From Frigoribacterium sp. CFBP 13712 (GTDB lineage: Bacteria > Actinomycetota > Actinomycetes > Actinomycetales > Microbacteriaceae), in contig NZ_JACYVH010000001.1 in the NCBI RefSeq assembly GCF_014842255.1, positions 1 through 61,808 on the forward strand: a stretch of 61,808 nucleotides of DNA, in the 5' to 3' direction. The translations under genes were made by a program, and so were the position numbers. This document shows, one piece after another, positions 25,287 through 32,892 of the stretch. Position 1 is the first letter of the stretch, and the number at the start of each line of letters is the position of its first letter. The notes below the pieces were generated by a model. It was given only the letters and a program-made list of their open reading frames with translations. It did not search any database and was not told the origin of the DNA.

Positions 25287-27194
25287 CTACTCCTGCCGGA
25301 CGACCCGGCGCTCGTCCTCGAGCTGGACGATGCGCAGCTGGATCTCGCGGTGACGCGCGGGGTCGGCCTTCGCGTCGGTGCGCAGCAGCTGGCCCATCGC
25401 CTCGGCCTTCTCTCGGAGGATGTCGCGCTCGACCAGCGACGAGACGATGCCGCGGCAGTACGTGGTGATCTCGCGACCCTCCCGCTCGGGGATCGGCGCG
25501 ACGGCCAGCTCCTTCGCGAGGACGTCGAACGGCGCCGGCGTCTGGTCGAGCACGGCGTCCAGCCAGTCGCTCGCCTCGAGCCGGTCGAGACTGACGCCGA
25601 TGGCGTCGCGGACCACCGAGAGCGCGCTGTTCTCGAGCCGGGCCCGGGCCGCACGCTGCATCAGCGTCAGACCGACGGCGGCCGGCTGCTGCAGCATCGC
25701 CATCAGGGCGTCGCGTTCGGTGCGGGTCGTCAGGTCGGACGGCAGAGTCAGCAGGGTCGGGCCCGCGGGCTCATCAGGCAGCGGCGGAAGACTCGTGATC
25801 GACTGCGGTCCGTCGGAGGCGTCGTGCGGCTTGGCGCGCTCGAGGGAGTTCTGGCTCGCCGTCGCCTTCGCGACCTCCTGATACGCCGCCACGACCTCGT
25901 CGGTGTCGACGCCCACCCACTTCGCCAGCATCCGCGCGTAGCCGCGCTGCAGCGACTGCTCGCGCATCGTCGCCAGCACCGGGGCACCGGCCCGGACCGC
26001 ACCGGCACGACCTTCGACGGTCTCGAGGTCGAACTCGTCGATCACCCGACGGATCATGAACTCGAACAGCGGGCGCTTCGTCTCGACCAGACGGCGGACG
26101 GCGTCGTCGCCACGGTTGAGTCGCAGGTCGCACGGGTCGAGGCCGTCGGGGGCGACCGCGACGAACGTCTGGGCCGAGAAGCGCTGCTCTTCGGCGTAGG
26201 CCCGCGAGGCGGCGCGCTGCCCCGCCTCGTCGGGGTCGAACGTGAAGATGACCTCGCCGCTCGCCGAGGTGTGGGCCCCGCCGACGTCGCCCAGCATCGG
26301 CCGCAACAGCTTGATGTGGTCGACGCCGAACGACGTGCCGCAGGTCGCGACGGCCGTCGTCACCCCCGCCAGATGGCAGGCCATCACGTCGGTGTAGCCC
26401 TCGACGATGACGACCTGCTTGCCCTTCGAGATGTCCCGGCGGGCAAGATCGAGACCGTAGAGCACCTGCGACTTGTGGTAGATCGGCGTCTCGGGTGTGT
26501 TGAGGTACTTGGGGCCCTTGTCGTCGTCGAGCAGACGCCTCGCCCCGAAGCCGATCGTCGAGCCCGTGACATCGCGGATCGGCCAGAGCAGACGACCCCT
26601 GAACCGGTCGTACGGACTGCGGTCGCCGCTGCTCAGCAGACCGGCCGCCACGAGCTCGTCGTCGCTGAAGCCGCGGCCCTTGAGGTGGCCGCGCAGGGCG
26701 TCGAACGACTTCGGCGCGAAACCGACCCCGAAGCGCTCCGCCGCGGCGGGGTCGAAGCCCCTCTCGCCGAGGAACCGCCTCGCGGGGTCGGCGTCGGACG
26801 CCGTCAGGTGCTCGACGAAGAACTCGCGCGCGCCCTCGTTCGCGGCGATGAGGCGCGCCCGGTTGCCGTGGTCGCTGGCCTGACCACCGTCTTCGTAGTG
26901 CAGCTCGAAGCCGATCTTCGACGCCAGACGCTCGACGGCCTCCTGGAAGGTCGTGTGGTCCATCTTCTGGACGAAGCTGAAGACGTCGCCGTCCTCACCG
27001 CAGCCGAAGCAGTGATATCGACCCACCTGCGGACGCACGTGGAAGCTGGGGCTGCGCTCGTCGTGGAACGGGCAGAGGCCCTTCATCGACCCGACACCGG
27101 CACCCTTCAGGGTGACGTGATCGGAGACCACGTCGACGATGTTCGTGCGCGAGCGGACCTCGTCGATGTCGTTTCGTTTGATCAGGCCGGGCAC
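25287..27194 (-). CDS. dnaG: DNA primase
   Basis: DnaG makes RNA primers at the replication fork. The 635-aa protein has the N-terminal zinc ribbon (Cys41, His44, Cys62, Cys65), the RNA polymerase core with YLNTPETPIYHKSQVLYGL, and the Toprim acids in VEGYTDVMA and FDPDEAG. The C-terminal helicase-binding domain from about residue 480 is divergent, as is usual. The GTG start follows TACAAT by six bases, so dnaG appears to have its own leaderless promoter although dgt lies 75 bp upstream on the same strand. Confidence 0.96.
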   Translation of the reverse strand: MPGLIKRNDIDEVRSRTNIVDVVSDHVTLKGAGVGSMKGLCPFHDERSPSFHVRPQVGRYHCFGCGEDGDVFSFVQKMDHTTFQEAVERLASKIGFELHYEDGGQASDHGNRARLIAANEGAREFFVEHLTASDADPARRFLGERGFDPAAAERFGVGFAPKSFDALRGHLKGRGFSDDELVAAGLLSSGDRSPYDRFRGRLLWPIRDVTGSTIGFGARRLLDDDKGPKYLNTPETPIYHKSQVLYGLDLARRDISKGKQVVIVEGYTDVMACHLAGVTTAVATCGTSFGVDHIKLLRPMLGDVGGAHTSASGEVIFTFDPDEAGQRAASRAYAEEQRFSAQTFVAVAPDGLDPCDLRLNRGDDAVRRLVETKRPLFEFMIRRVIDEFDLETVEGRAGAVRAGAPVLATMREQSLQRGYARMLAKWVGVDTDEVVAAYQEVAKATASQNSLERAKPHDASDGPQSITSLPPLPDEPAGPTLLTLPSDLTTRTERDALMAMLQQPAAVGLTLMQRAARARLENSALSVVRDAIGVSLDRLEASDWLDAVLDQTPAPFDVLAKELAVAPIPEREGREITTYCRGIVSSLVERDILREKAEAMGQLLRTDAKADPARHREIQLRIVQLEDERRVVRQE

Positions 27195-27206
27195 GTGTCG
27201 ATTGTA
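27195..27206 (-). promoter_or_regulatory. Leaderless promoter of dnaG
   Basis: On the minus strand TACAAT-CGACAC-GTG matches the -10 consensus in five of six positions and places the start codon at the predicted transcription start. Confidence 0.7.
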
Positions 27207-27234
27207 GGTCGCGCGGCTGACACCGGCGGTCGCT

Positions 27235-27252
27235 CACGGGTGCCGACCCGTG
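27235..27252 (-). terminator. Hairpin between dgt and dnaG
   Basis: CACGGGT-GCCG-ACCCGTG is a 7-bp stem with a 4-nt loop, immediately followed by a degenerate copy of the recurring core (GTGCCTCCTCGG). It lies 18 bp beyond the dgt stop. Confidence 0.5.
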
Positions 27253-27269
27253 CCTCCTCGGCTCGGGGG

Positions 27270-28556
27270 TCAGCTGGGGAGGACGAGTCGCGCATGCCAG
27301 GCGGTGGCGCTCTGGTCGGTCAGCGAGGCCACCTGGTCGACGACGACGCGACGACGGGCGGAGTCGTCGGCGGCTGCAGCCCAGTCGGCCGCGAACCCGG
27401 GGTCGAGCTCGGATGGCCCGGCCGCCCAGAGCGCGTCGGCGAGACCCGTCAGCAGCTCGCGCTGGTTCTGGTAGATCGGCTGCCGCGTGCCGTGCGTCAT
27501 GACGAAGGCCGCGACGATCCCCTTGAGGACGGCGATCTCGCCGATCACCTCGGGCGGCACCACCATGCTCGCGCTGAACCGGGTCAGACTCTTCTCGGAG
27601 TACGACTCGCGAGTCGACTGGGTCGCCGCACCGGCGAAACGACCGATCAGCTGGCTGGTCAGGTTCTTCAGCCGCGCCTGGTCGAGGCGCCCGCCGTCGT
27701 AGGAGTCGACCCAGAACGGCTGCGCGCGGAGGCGGTCGAACGCCTCGACGAGCTCGTCGCGACTGAGTTCGCCGCCGACCCACTCGTGCATGGCCGTCAC
27801 GAGATCGTCGTGCCCGTCGCTCGAACCGAGCGTCGCGACGTCGACGTAGCCGTTCACCACGGCGTCCTCCAGGTCGTGCACCGAGTAGGCGATGTCGTCG
27901 CTGAGATCCATCACCTGGGCCTCGATGCAGCGGCGGCGGCGCGGCGCACCGGCCCGCAGCCAGCCGAACGCCTCGGTGTCGTCGTCGTAGAAGCCGAACT
28001 TCATCCGCCCGCCGGGGTCGGGCACGCCCTGCGCGGCGGGCCACGGGTACTTGCAGCTCGCGTCGAGGCTCGCCCGCGTCAGGTTCAACCCGTAGCTGCG
28101 GCCGGACCCGTCGATGACCTTCGGCTCGATGCGCGTCAGCAGTCGCAGGGTCTGGGCGTTGCCCTCGAAGCCGCCGATGCCGACGGACCAGTCGTTCAGC
28201 GCCTTCTCGCCGTTGTGCCCGAACGGCGGGTGCCCGAGGTCGTGCGCGAGGCAGGCCGTGTCGACCACGTCGGGGTCGAGACCGAGACTGGTCGCCAGCT
28301 CGCGACCGACCTGCGCGACCTCGAGCGAGTGGGTCAGCCGGTTGCGCGCGAAGTCGAGACCCGCGGTCGGGCTGAGCACCTGCGTCTTCGCCGCCAGACG
28401 CCGGAGCGCACTCGAATGCAGCAGCCGCGCCCGATCACGCGCGAAGTCGCTGCGCCGGTTCGAGTGCTGCTCGGGCAGCCACCGCTCGGAGTCGGCGGGC
28501 TCGTACCCCGCGGACGTGCTCGGGGCGGACTCGGTGGACGCGGCTTCGGTGGACAC
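27270..28556 (-). CDS. dgt: Deoxyguanosinetriphosphate triphosphohydrolase-like protein
   Basis: The 428-aa HD-domain protein has NRLTHSLEVAQVGR and CLAHDLGHPPFGHNGE, the metal-binding HD motif, and DLSDDIAYSVHDLEDA later. Members hydrolyse dNTPs to deoxynucleosides and triphosphate; the actinobacterial branch is usually annotated as Dgt-like without firm substrate proof. The GTG start follows AAAGG at five bases, and the first 20 residues are low complexity (Ser, Thr, Ala). Position between dusB and dnaG is usual for related genomes. Confidence 0.92.
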   Translation of the reverse strand: MSTEAASTESAPSTSAGYEPADSERWLPEQHSNRRSDFARDRARLLHSSALRRLAAKTQVLSPTAGLDFARNRLTHSLEVAQVGRELATSLGLDPDVVDTACLAHDLGHPPFGHNGEKALNDWSVGIGGFEGNAQTLRLLTRIEPKVIDGSGRSYGLNLTRASLDASCKYPWPAAQGVPDPGGRMKFGFYDDDTEAFGWLRAGAPRRRRCIEAQVMDLSDDIAYSVHDLEDAVVNGYVDVATLGSSDGHDDLVTAMHEWVGGELSRDELVEAFDRLRAQPFWVDSYDGGRLDQARLKNLTSQLIGRFAGAATQSTRESYSEKSLTRFSASMVVPPEVIGEIAVLKGIVAAFVMTHGTRQPIYQNQRELLTGLADALWAAGPSELDPGFAADWAAAADDSARRRVVVDQVASLTDQSATAWHARLVLPS

Positions 28557-28589
28557 CGGGGCCTTTCGATCGGGAGGGGCGGAGGCGAA

Positions 28590-28603
28590 GGAGGCGCGGG
28601 TCG
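28590..28603 (+). repeat. 14-mer repeat between dusB and dgt
   Basis: An exact GGAGGCGCGGGTCG lies 14 bp beyond the dusB stop codon, preceded by other purine-rich copies of GGAGG. The last bases form a small GGGT-CGGG-ACCC hairpin with the following sequence. Confidence 0.6.
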
Positions 28604-28617
28604 GGACCCTGCGCGGG

Positions 28618-29775
28618 TCACCCCCCGCTGTGGTGCAGCTCGGCTGCCGCCAGCTCGGCCTTGAACGCCTCGTCGAGGTCGCGGCTCTCGAGCCAGCGGT
28701 CAGGCAGCGCCGGACGCTTGGGGCTGCCGGCTCGACCCCGAGGGCCCTCCGCCGCTGCGCCCGGGTAGAGCTCGGCGGCGTCCATGGTGGCCAGAAGGTC
28801 GTCGATCTCGGCCAGCGAGTCGGCGAGAGCGAGCGCGGAGCGCACCTCGCCGCCGACGGGATAGCCCTTGAAGTACCACGCGACGTGCTTCCGCATGTCG
28901 CGGCAGGCGCGGCCCTCGTCGCCCGACCAGAACTCGACCATGAGCTCGGCATGACGCCGGAAGGCCCGGCCGACCTCGCCGAGCGTGGGCTCGGCCTTCA
29001 GATCTTCGCCCCGGAACGCCGCGGCCAAGTCGCCGAACAGCCACGGACGCCCGAGGCAGCCGCGCCCCACGACGACCCCGTCGCACCCGGTCTCGTCGAC
29101 CATGCGGAGGGCGTCGGCGGCCGACCAGATGTCGCCGTTGCCGAGGATCGGGACGTCGGTGACGGTCTCCTTCAACGTGGCGATGGCCGACCAGTCGGCC
29201 GTGCCCGAGTAGAAGTCGGCCGCCGTGCGAGCGTGCAGGGCGATGCTCGCCACGCCGGCGCCCTGAGCGGCCTTCGCGGCCTCCAGGTACGTGAGGTGGT
29301 CGGAGTCGATGCCCTTGCGCATCTTGATGGTCAGCGGGATGTCGCCCGCCGCCGACACCGCCCGCTCGACGATCTCGCGGAACAGACCCGTCTTCCAGGG
29401 GAGAGCGGAACCGCCGCCCTTGCGTGTGACCTTCGGGACGGGGCAGCCGAAGTTCAGATCGATGTGATCGGCGCGGTCTTCGGCCACGAGCATCGTGACA
29501 GCCTCGGCGACGGTGTTCGGCTCGACACCGTAGAGCTGGATGCTGCGCGGCGTCTCGGACTCGTGGTGCTGGATGAGACGCATCGACTCGGGCGTCCGCT
29601 CGACGAGCGCACGACTGGTGATCATCTCGCTGACGTAGAGACCGGCACCGTACTCGCGGCACAGACGGCGATAGGCCGTGTTCGTGATGCCCGCCATCGG
29701 AGCGAGCACGACGGGCGAGGCGACCTCGATCGGACCGATCGACAGGCCACGGGAGGGCAGAGTGGAAATGGACAT
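28618..29775 (-). CDS. dusB: tRNA dihydrouridine synthase
   Basis: Dus enzymes use FMN and NADPH to reduce uridine in tRNA D loops. The 385-aa TIM-barrel protein begins VVLAPMAGITNTAYRRLCREYGAGLYVSEM and has the active-site segment DLNFGCPVPKV with the catalytic Cys, then LTIKMRKG, ALHARTAADFYSG and VVVGRGCLGRPWLF. The ATG is chosen because only 15 bp separate it from the divergent YbaK-type gene; a longer frame would run into that gene. Confidence 0.94.
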   Translation of the reverse strand: MSISTLPSRGLSIGPIEVASPVVLAPMAGITNTAYRRLCREYGAGLYVSEMITSRALVERTPESMRLIQHHESETPRSIQLYGVEPNTVAEAVTMLVAEDRADHIDLNFGCPVPKVTRKGGGSALPWKTGLFREIVERAVSAAGDIPLTIKMRKGIDSDHLTYLEAAKAAQGAGVASIALHARTAADFYSGTADWSAIATLKETVTDVPILGNGDIWSAADALRMVDETGCDGVVVGRGCLGRPWLFGDLAAAFRGEDLKAEPTLGEVGRAFRRHAELMVEFWSGDEGRACRDMRKHVAWYFKGYPVGGEVRSALALADSLAEIDDLLATMDAAELYPGAAAEGPRGRAGSPKRPALPDRWLESRDLDEAFKAELAAAELHHSGG

Positions 29776-29790
29776 CGGTACGATTCTCCC
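29776..29790. promoter_or_regulatory. Two overlapping start regions in a 15-bp divergent gap
   Basis: On the plus strand TACGAT-TCTCCC-ATG, and on the minus strand GAGAAT followed by seven bases and ATG, share the same 15 bp. With so little space both genes must be leaderless or nearly so, and each -35 region must lie inside the other gene. Confidence 0.65.
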
Positions 29791-30267
29791 ATGAGCGACG
29801 GCGGACCGACAGGACGACAGCGGGTCGAGGTGGATGCCGCGGCGCACGGCGTGGCTGTGGAGGTCGTGTCGCGACCGGAGGCCGACAGTCTCGAGGCGGC
29901 GGCGGATCTACTCGGGCTGACCCCGTCGGACATCGTCAAGAGCCTCGTCGTGAAACGACACGACGGCTCGTTCCTCTTCGCCCTGGTGCCCGGCGACCGT
30001 CAGATCTCGTGGTCGAAGCTGCGCGCCGTCGTCGGCGTCAACAAGCTGTCGCTCCCCCGCCCCGAGATCGCCCTCGAGGCCACCGGTTACGAACGCGGAA
30101 CCATCACCCCGCTCGGCAGCACGACGGCCTGGCCCGTCTACGCCGACGAGCGCATCGTCGGACTCCGCGTCGCCCTGGGCGCGGGCGAGCACGGCTACAG
30201 CGCGTTCGTCGACGCCGACGCCCTGATAGCCGGGTACGACGCGACCGTGGCGGACATCAGCGACTGA
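29791..30267 (+). CDS. YbaK-type aminoacyl-tRNA deacylase family protein
   Basis: The 158-aa protein has the YbaK/ProX fold signature: SDIVKSLVVKRHDGSFLFALVPGDRQISWSKL, then GYERGTITPLGSTTAWPVYADERI and a C-terminal GAGEHGYSAFVDADALI. Family members hydrolyse mischarged tRNAs such as Cys-tRNA-Pro or Ala-tRNA-Pro; the exact substrate is not determined here. The ATG is preceded by TACGAT at six bases and no Shine-Dalgarno sequence, indicating a leaderless message. A CGCGCCTCC core follows the stop. Confidence 0.88.
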   Translation: MSDGGPTGRQRVEVDAAAHGVAVEVVSRPEADSLEAAADLLGLTPSDIVKSLVVKRHDGSFLFALVPGDRQISWSKLRAVVGVNKLSLPRPEIALEATGYERGTITPLGSTTAWPVYADERIVGLRVALGAGEHGYSAFVDADALIAGYDATVADISD

Positions 30268-30306
30268 CGCCGCGCCTCCTCGGCTGGCGACCTGGTCTCG
30301 TGCCGG

Positions 30307-30486
30307 TCAGCGGACGGGCAGCAGGCAGGCATCACCCTCGCAGGCCACCGCGTCGGGGGCGCCCAGCATCGTGAACATCGGCGCGGGGGCGGCCGCCGCT
30401 GGGGTGGCCGCCGCTGGGGTGGCCGCCGCAGCAGACGGCTCCCCGCTCGACTGCGACTGCGGGGCTGCAGTGGCGCGGTCGGTCAC
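30307..30486 (-). CDS. Small 59-aa protein coupled to the DsbA-like gene
   Basis: The GTG start overlaps the TGA of the DsbA-like gene in the arrangement GTGA. The product has an Ala/Pro-rich linker with two copies of AAATP and a distinct C-terminal end containing MFTMLGAPDAVACEGDACLLP with a Cys-x4-Cys pair. The composition and four-base coupling argue that it is a real gene, although it is short. The paired cysteines beside a thiol oxidoreductase suggest a redox link; that is inference. I do not know a named family. Confidence 0.6.
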   Translation of the reverse strand: MTDRATAAPQSQSSGEPSAAAATPAAATPAAAAPAPMFTMLGAPDAVACEGDACLLPVR

Positions 30487-31142
30487 GCTGAGACCTCCGC
30501 GCCCACCTGCTGGAGGGCCTGGAGGAACATCTCGGGCGCCTGGGCCCCCGAGATGCCGTACTTGCCCTCGAGCACGAAGAACGGGACCCCCGTGATGCCG
30601 AACGCCTGCGCCTGGGCCTGGTCGGCTCGGACGTCGGGTTCGAAGCGCCCGTCGTCGAGGGCGGCACGGGCGGCGTCGGCGTCGAGACCGACCTCCGTGG
30701 CGAGGTCGACCAGCTCGTCGATGCGCCCGAGGTGGCGGCCCTCCTCGAAGTAGGCGGCGAGCAGGCGCTCCTTCATCTCGCGCTGCAGGCCGTTCGCCTT
30801 CGCGAAGTGCAGGAGCTCGTGCGCCTTGACGGTGTTCGTATGACGCAGCTTGCCGAAGTCATACCGGAGACCCACCTCGGCGGCGATCCGGGTGACGTTG
30901 TCGAGCATCCCCTGCACCTGATCGGCGGGCATGCCCTTGTGGTCGGCGAGGAACTGCACCTCGTCGCCCTCGAAGTCGACGGGGGTGTCGGGCGAGAGCT
31001 CGAACGAGTGGTACACGACCTCGACGGGGCCGCCGTAGCGCGCCACCGCGTCTTCGAACTTGCGCTTGCCGATGAAGCACCAGGGGCAGGCGATGTCGGA
31101 CCAGATGTCGACCTTCACGGCCCGGTTCTGCGTATCAGTCAC
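30483..31142 (-). CDS. DsbA-family (FrnE-like) thiol oxidoreductase
   Basis: The 219-aa protein is a thioredoxin-fold protein with active site Cys19-Pro-Trp-Cys22 in VDIWSDIACPWCFIGKRKFE, a helical insertion, and the cis-proline region GITGVPFFVLEGKYGISGAQ. No signal peptide is present, so it acts in the cytosol like other FrnE-type proteins, probably on disulfides or glutathione/mycothiol-type adducts. Its GTG overlaps the TGA of the DUF559 gene, and its TGA overlaps the start of the 59-aa gene, so three genes form one coupled operon. Confidence 0.92.
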   Translation of the reverse strand: MTDTQNRAVKVDIWSDIACPWCFIGKRKFEDAVARYGGPVEVVYHSFELSPDTPVDFEGDEVQFLADHKGMPADQVQGMLDNVTRIAAEVGLRYDFGKLRHTNTVKAHELLHFAKANGLQREMKERLLAAYFEEGRHLGRIDELVDLATEVGLDADAARAALDDGRFEPDVRADQAQAQAFGITGVPFFVLEGKYGISGAQAPEMFLQALQQVGAEVSA

Positions 31143-32278
31143 ACGGGCCGAACCATCGGGCCGCGCCCTGCATTCCCGCGCCGGGGCGCGCCCTGCTGCG
31201 GCTGCGCGCCCGGTGTCGGCTGCGCGCCCTGCTCCGGCTGCGCGCCCTGCTCCGGCTGCGCGCCCGGTGTCGCCGCCCTTGGCGCCGAGAGTCGCGCCGC
31301 CACCGGCCGCACCTGTCTCCCGTGGGGCGACGGTTGCCGTCTGCGGCGCCTCGGGCTCCTGCCGAGGCGCCACTTCCTCCGGCCTCTCCCCGGCAGCACC
31401 CGCGGCAGAGAGGCCTCACCGACCTCGAAGCCATCGGGTGCCCGGAGGGGCTGCGACGTCAACGCGTCGACGACAGCGGCGACCAGCGGCCACCGGTCTC
31501 GAACCATCGAGGTGCTGGCACGCATCGGGAGGAATCCCGCGAGGATCATGGTCGCGTCTTTCAGGCGGTCCTTGTCGAAACGGGATGCGTGGGTCTCGCG
31601 ACCGTCCGTCTCGAGCGCCACCACCCCGTCGACGACGATGTCGATGCGCTCCCCACGGGGGCCCACCGGCACCTGCCTCCGGATCTCTCGCCCGGCGAGC
31701 CGCAGTCGCGTCCCCGCGGCGCTCTCCAGGATGCTCTCCGCCCGGCCATCGCTCCATTCGGCCAGACCGGCTGCGTCGGCTCTCCTGCGCGAGAGCACCT
31801 CTCGGGCGTCGTCGTCGTCGACGAGAACGCCTCGCTGACGTGCCCAGTCGACGAGGATGACGGCGTCCTCCAGGCTGTCGGCCTCGACCACGGCCCGCGC
31901 GAGCGCGTCTCGGGGGTCCACCGACCAGGTCGTCCCGCGCGTCGAGAGCTCGACGGGATCCCAGGCCACCCTCACGCCCCTTCTGCGACGGAGTCGAGAG
32001 GCGGACTCTGGGACCGAGACGGTGATCTTCGGCCGATGCCACATCCACGCACCCAGTTGATGGAGCGCCGAGGCGCCGGTGAGTCGACCGCCTACGGCGA
32101 CCGCGATGTACCGCGGGTCGTCCGGCTTCCAGGTCGAGTACCAGCCGCGCCTCGGTCTGCGGACTCCGCCGAAGCGGACAGCGGCGGTCAGGTGCCGGTC
32201 GGTGGCCCCTTCGGCGACGAGGGCGTCTTTGTGGAGTAGCCCGCCGTGAGCGGAGACGAGTTCGGCGATCGTGGTCAT
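31139..32278 (-). CDS. DUF559 / AbiEi-like domain protein with a repetitive tail
   Basis: The 379-aa protein starts with an AbiEi-like winged-helix region (MTTIAELVSAHGGLLHKDAL) and ends its core with a Vsr-like PD-(D/E)xK segment: ESILESAAGTRLRLAG, then IDIVVDGVVALETDG with plausible catalytic Asp and Glu. Such proteins are common singletons in actinobacteria and have been called antitoxin-like or endonuclease-like without proof. The last 80 residues are unusual: a basic stretch, then repeats of GAQP(E/T/Q) units encoded by an 18-bp tandem repeat. The gene is coupled to the DsbA-like gene. Its upstream region is repeat locus 2. Confidence 0.75.
   Translation of the reverse strand: MTTIAELVSAHGGLLHKDALVAEGATDRHLTAAVRFGGVRRPRRGWYSTWKPDDPRYIAVAVGGRLTGASALHQLGAWMWHRPKITVSVPESASRLRRRRGVRVAWDPVELSTRGTTWSVDPRDALARAVVEADSLEDAVILVDWARQRGVLVDDDDAREVLSRRRADAAGLAEWSDGRAESILESAAGTRLRLAGREIRRQVPVGPRGERIDIVVDGVVALETDGRETHASRFDKDRLKDATMILAGFLPMRASTSMVRDRWPLVAAVVDALTSQPLRAPDGFEVGEASLPRVLPGRGRRKWRLGRSPRRRRRQPSPHGRQVRPVAARLSAPRAATPGAQPEQGAQPEQGAQPTPGAQPQQGAPRRGNAGRGPMVRPV
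31202..31273 (-). repeat. 18-bp coding tandem repeat
   Basis: Four 18-bp units starting CTGCGCGCCC on the plus strand, plus a partial fifth at 31186, encode GAQPxx repeats in the DUF559 protein tail. Two middle units are identical. Copy number could vary between strains. Confidence 0.9.
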
Positions 32279-32414
32279 GACGCGATGCTGCTGCCGTGGC
32301 GGGCCTCAGTGCCCCGACTCAGCCCACAGCTGTGGACGGAGTGCCGGGATGGGCGACTGTGGAGGAATCTCCGCCAAAGCCGCTCAGCGACGCGACCCCG
32401 ATCCCGACCCGCCG

Positions 32415-32499
32415 GTCGGCAACTCCTGCTCGCTGCCGCTCGCCGGGGCGACACGCCGTTCGGCTGCGGCGTGAGCTGCACACAGGAGGAGTTGCCGAC
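32415..32499. repeat. 85-bp framed inverted repeat, unit 2a
   Basis: The ends are GTCGGCAACTCCTGC and GAGGAGTTGCCGAC, pairing over 13 bp. The interior holds a perfect CACGCCG/CGGCGTG hairpin. Total length is 85 bp. Confidence 0.9.
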
Positions 32500-32629
32500 G
32501 CGAGATGCCGTCTCGGCGGACGGGGCCGGACGCTCGCCCGGGGCTGTCGTTCGAGTTGCAGGTTCGTGCGCCCACTGCGCGGTCGGGATTCGGTTGGAAA
32601 GGGTTGCCGCCGCTCCGACAGCCTCCGCC

Positions 32630-32714
32630 GTCGGCAACTCCTGCGTGTCGCGCCCGAAGCGCCGTCCTCGGTGGCTCGAGAGGCGCCGCGGCGCAGCAAG
32701 CAGGAGTTGCCGAC
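32630..32714. repeat. 85-bp framed inverted repeat, unit 2b
   Basis: The ends GTCGGCAACTCCTGC and GCAGGAGTTGCCGAC are perfect 15-bp reverse complements. The interior contains GCGCC/GGCGC pairing and no similarity to unit 2a. Total length is 85 bp. Confidence 0.92.
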
Positions 32715-32892
32715 ACACGGGGCGGCGCCGGGCGGGGGTGGCGCCGGCAGCGGGCAGCGCTGCGCCGGCCGGAGGGCGGCGGGGCACGGGCCGCAGGGGC
32801 GACAGGGCCGCGGGGGCGGCAGGGCCGCGGGGGCGCCGGCCGCGGGGGCGGCAGGGCGGCGGGGGCGGGCCGGGCCCGCCCCCGCGCGACCG

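Larger units (their letters stand above)
32279..32892. other. 614-bp gene-free repeat locus 2
   Basis: I see no credible gene. A G+C-rich low-complexity tract (about 32720-32892) abuts the glyS stop codon, and two 85-bp units lie beyond it toward the DUF559 gene. The left 130 bp should contain the promoter of the DUF559 operon, but no convincing -10/-35 pair was found. Confidence 0.8.

Noticed and set aside
25182-28664. Very long plus-strand open frame opposite dnaG and dgt
   Set aside because: The minus-strand genes carry all family motifs, and the plus frame is an antisense shadow without domains.
31139-32278. Type IV toxin-antitoxin pair
   Set aside because: No AbiEii-type nucleotidyltransferase toxin gene lies beside the AbiEi-like protein; the coupled neighbour is a DsbA-like enzyme.
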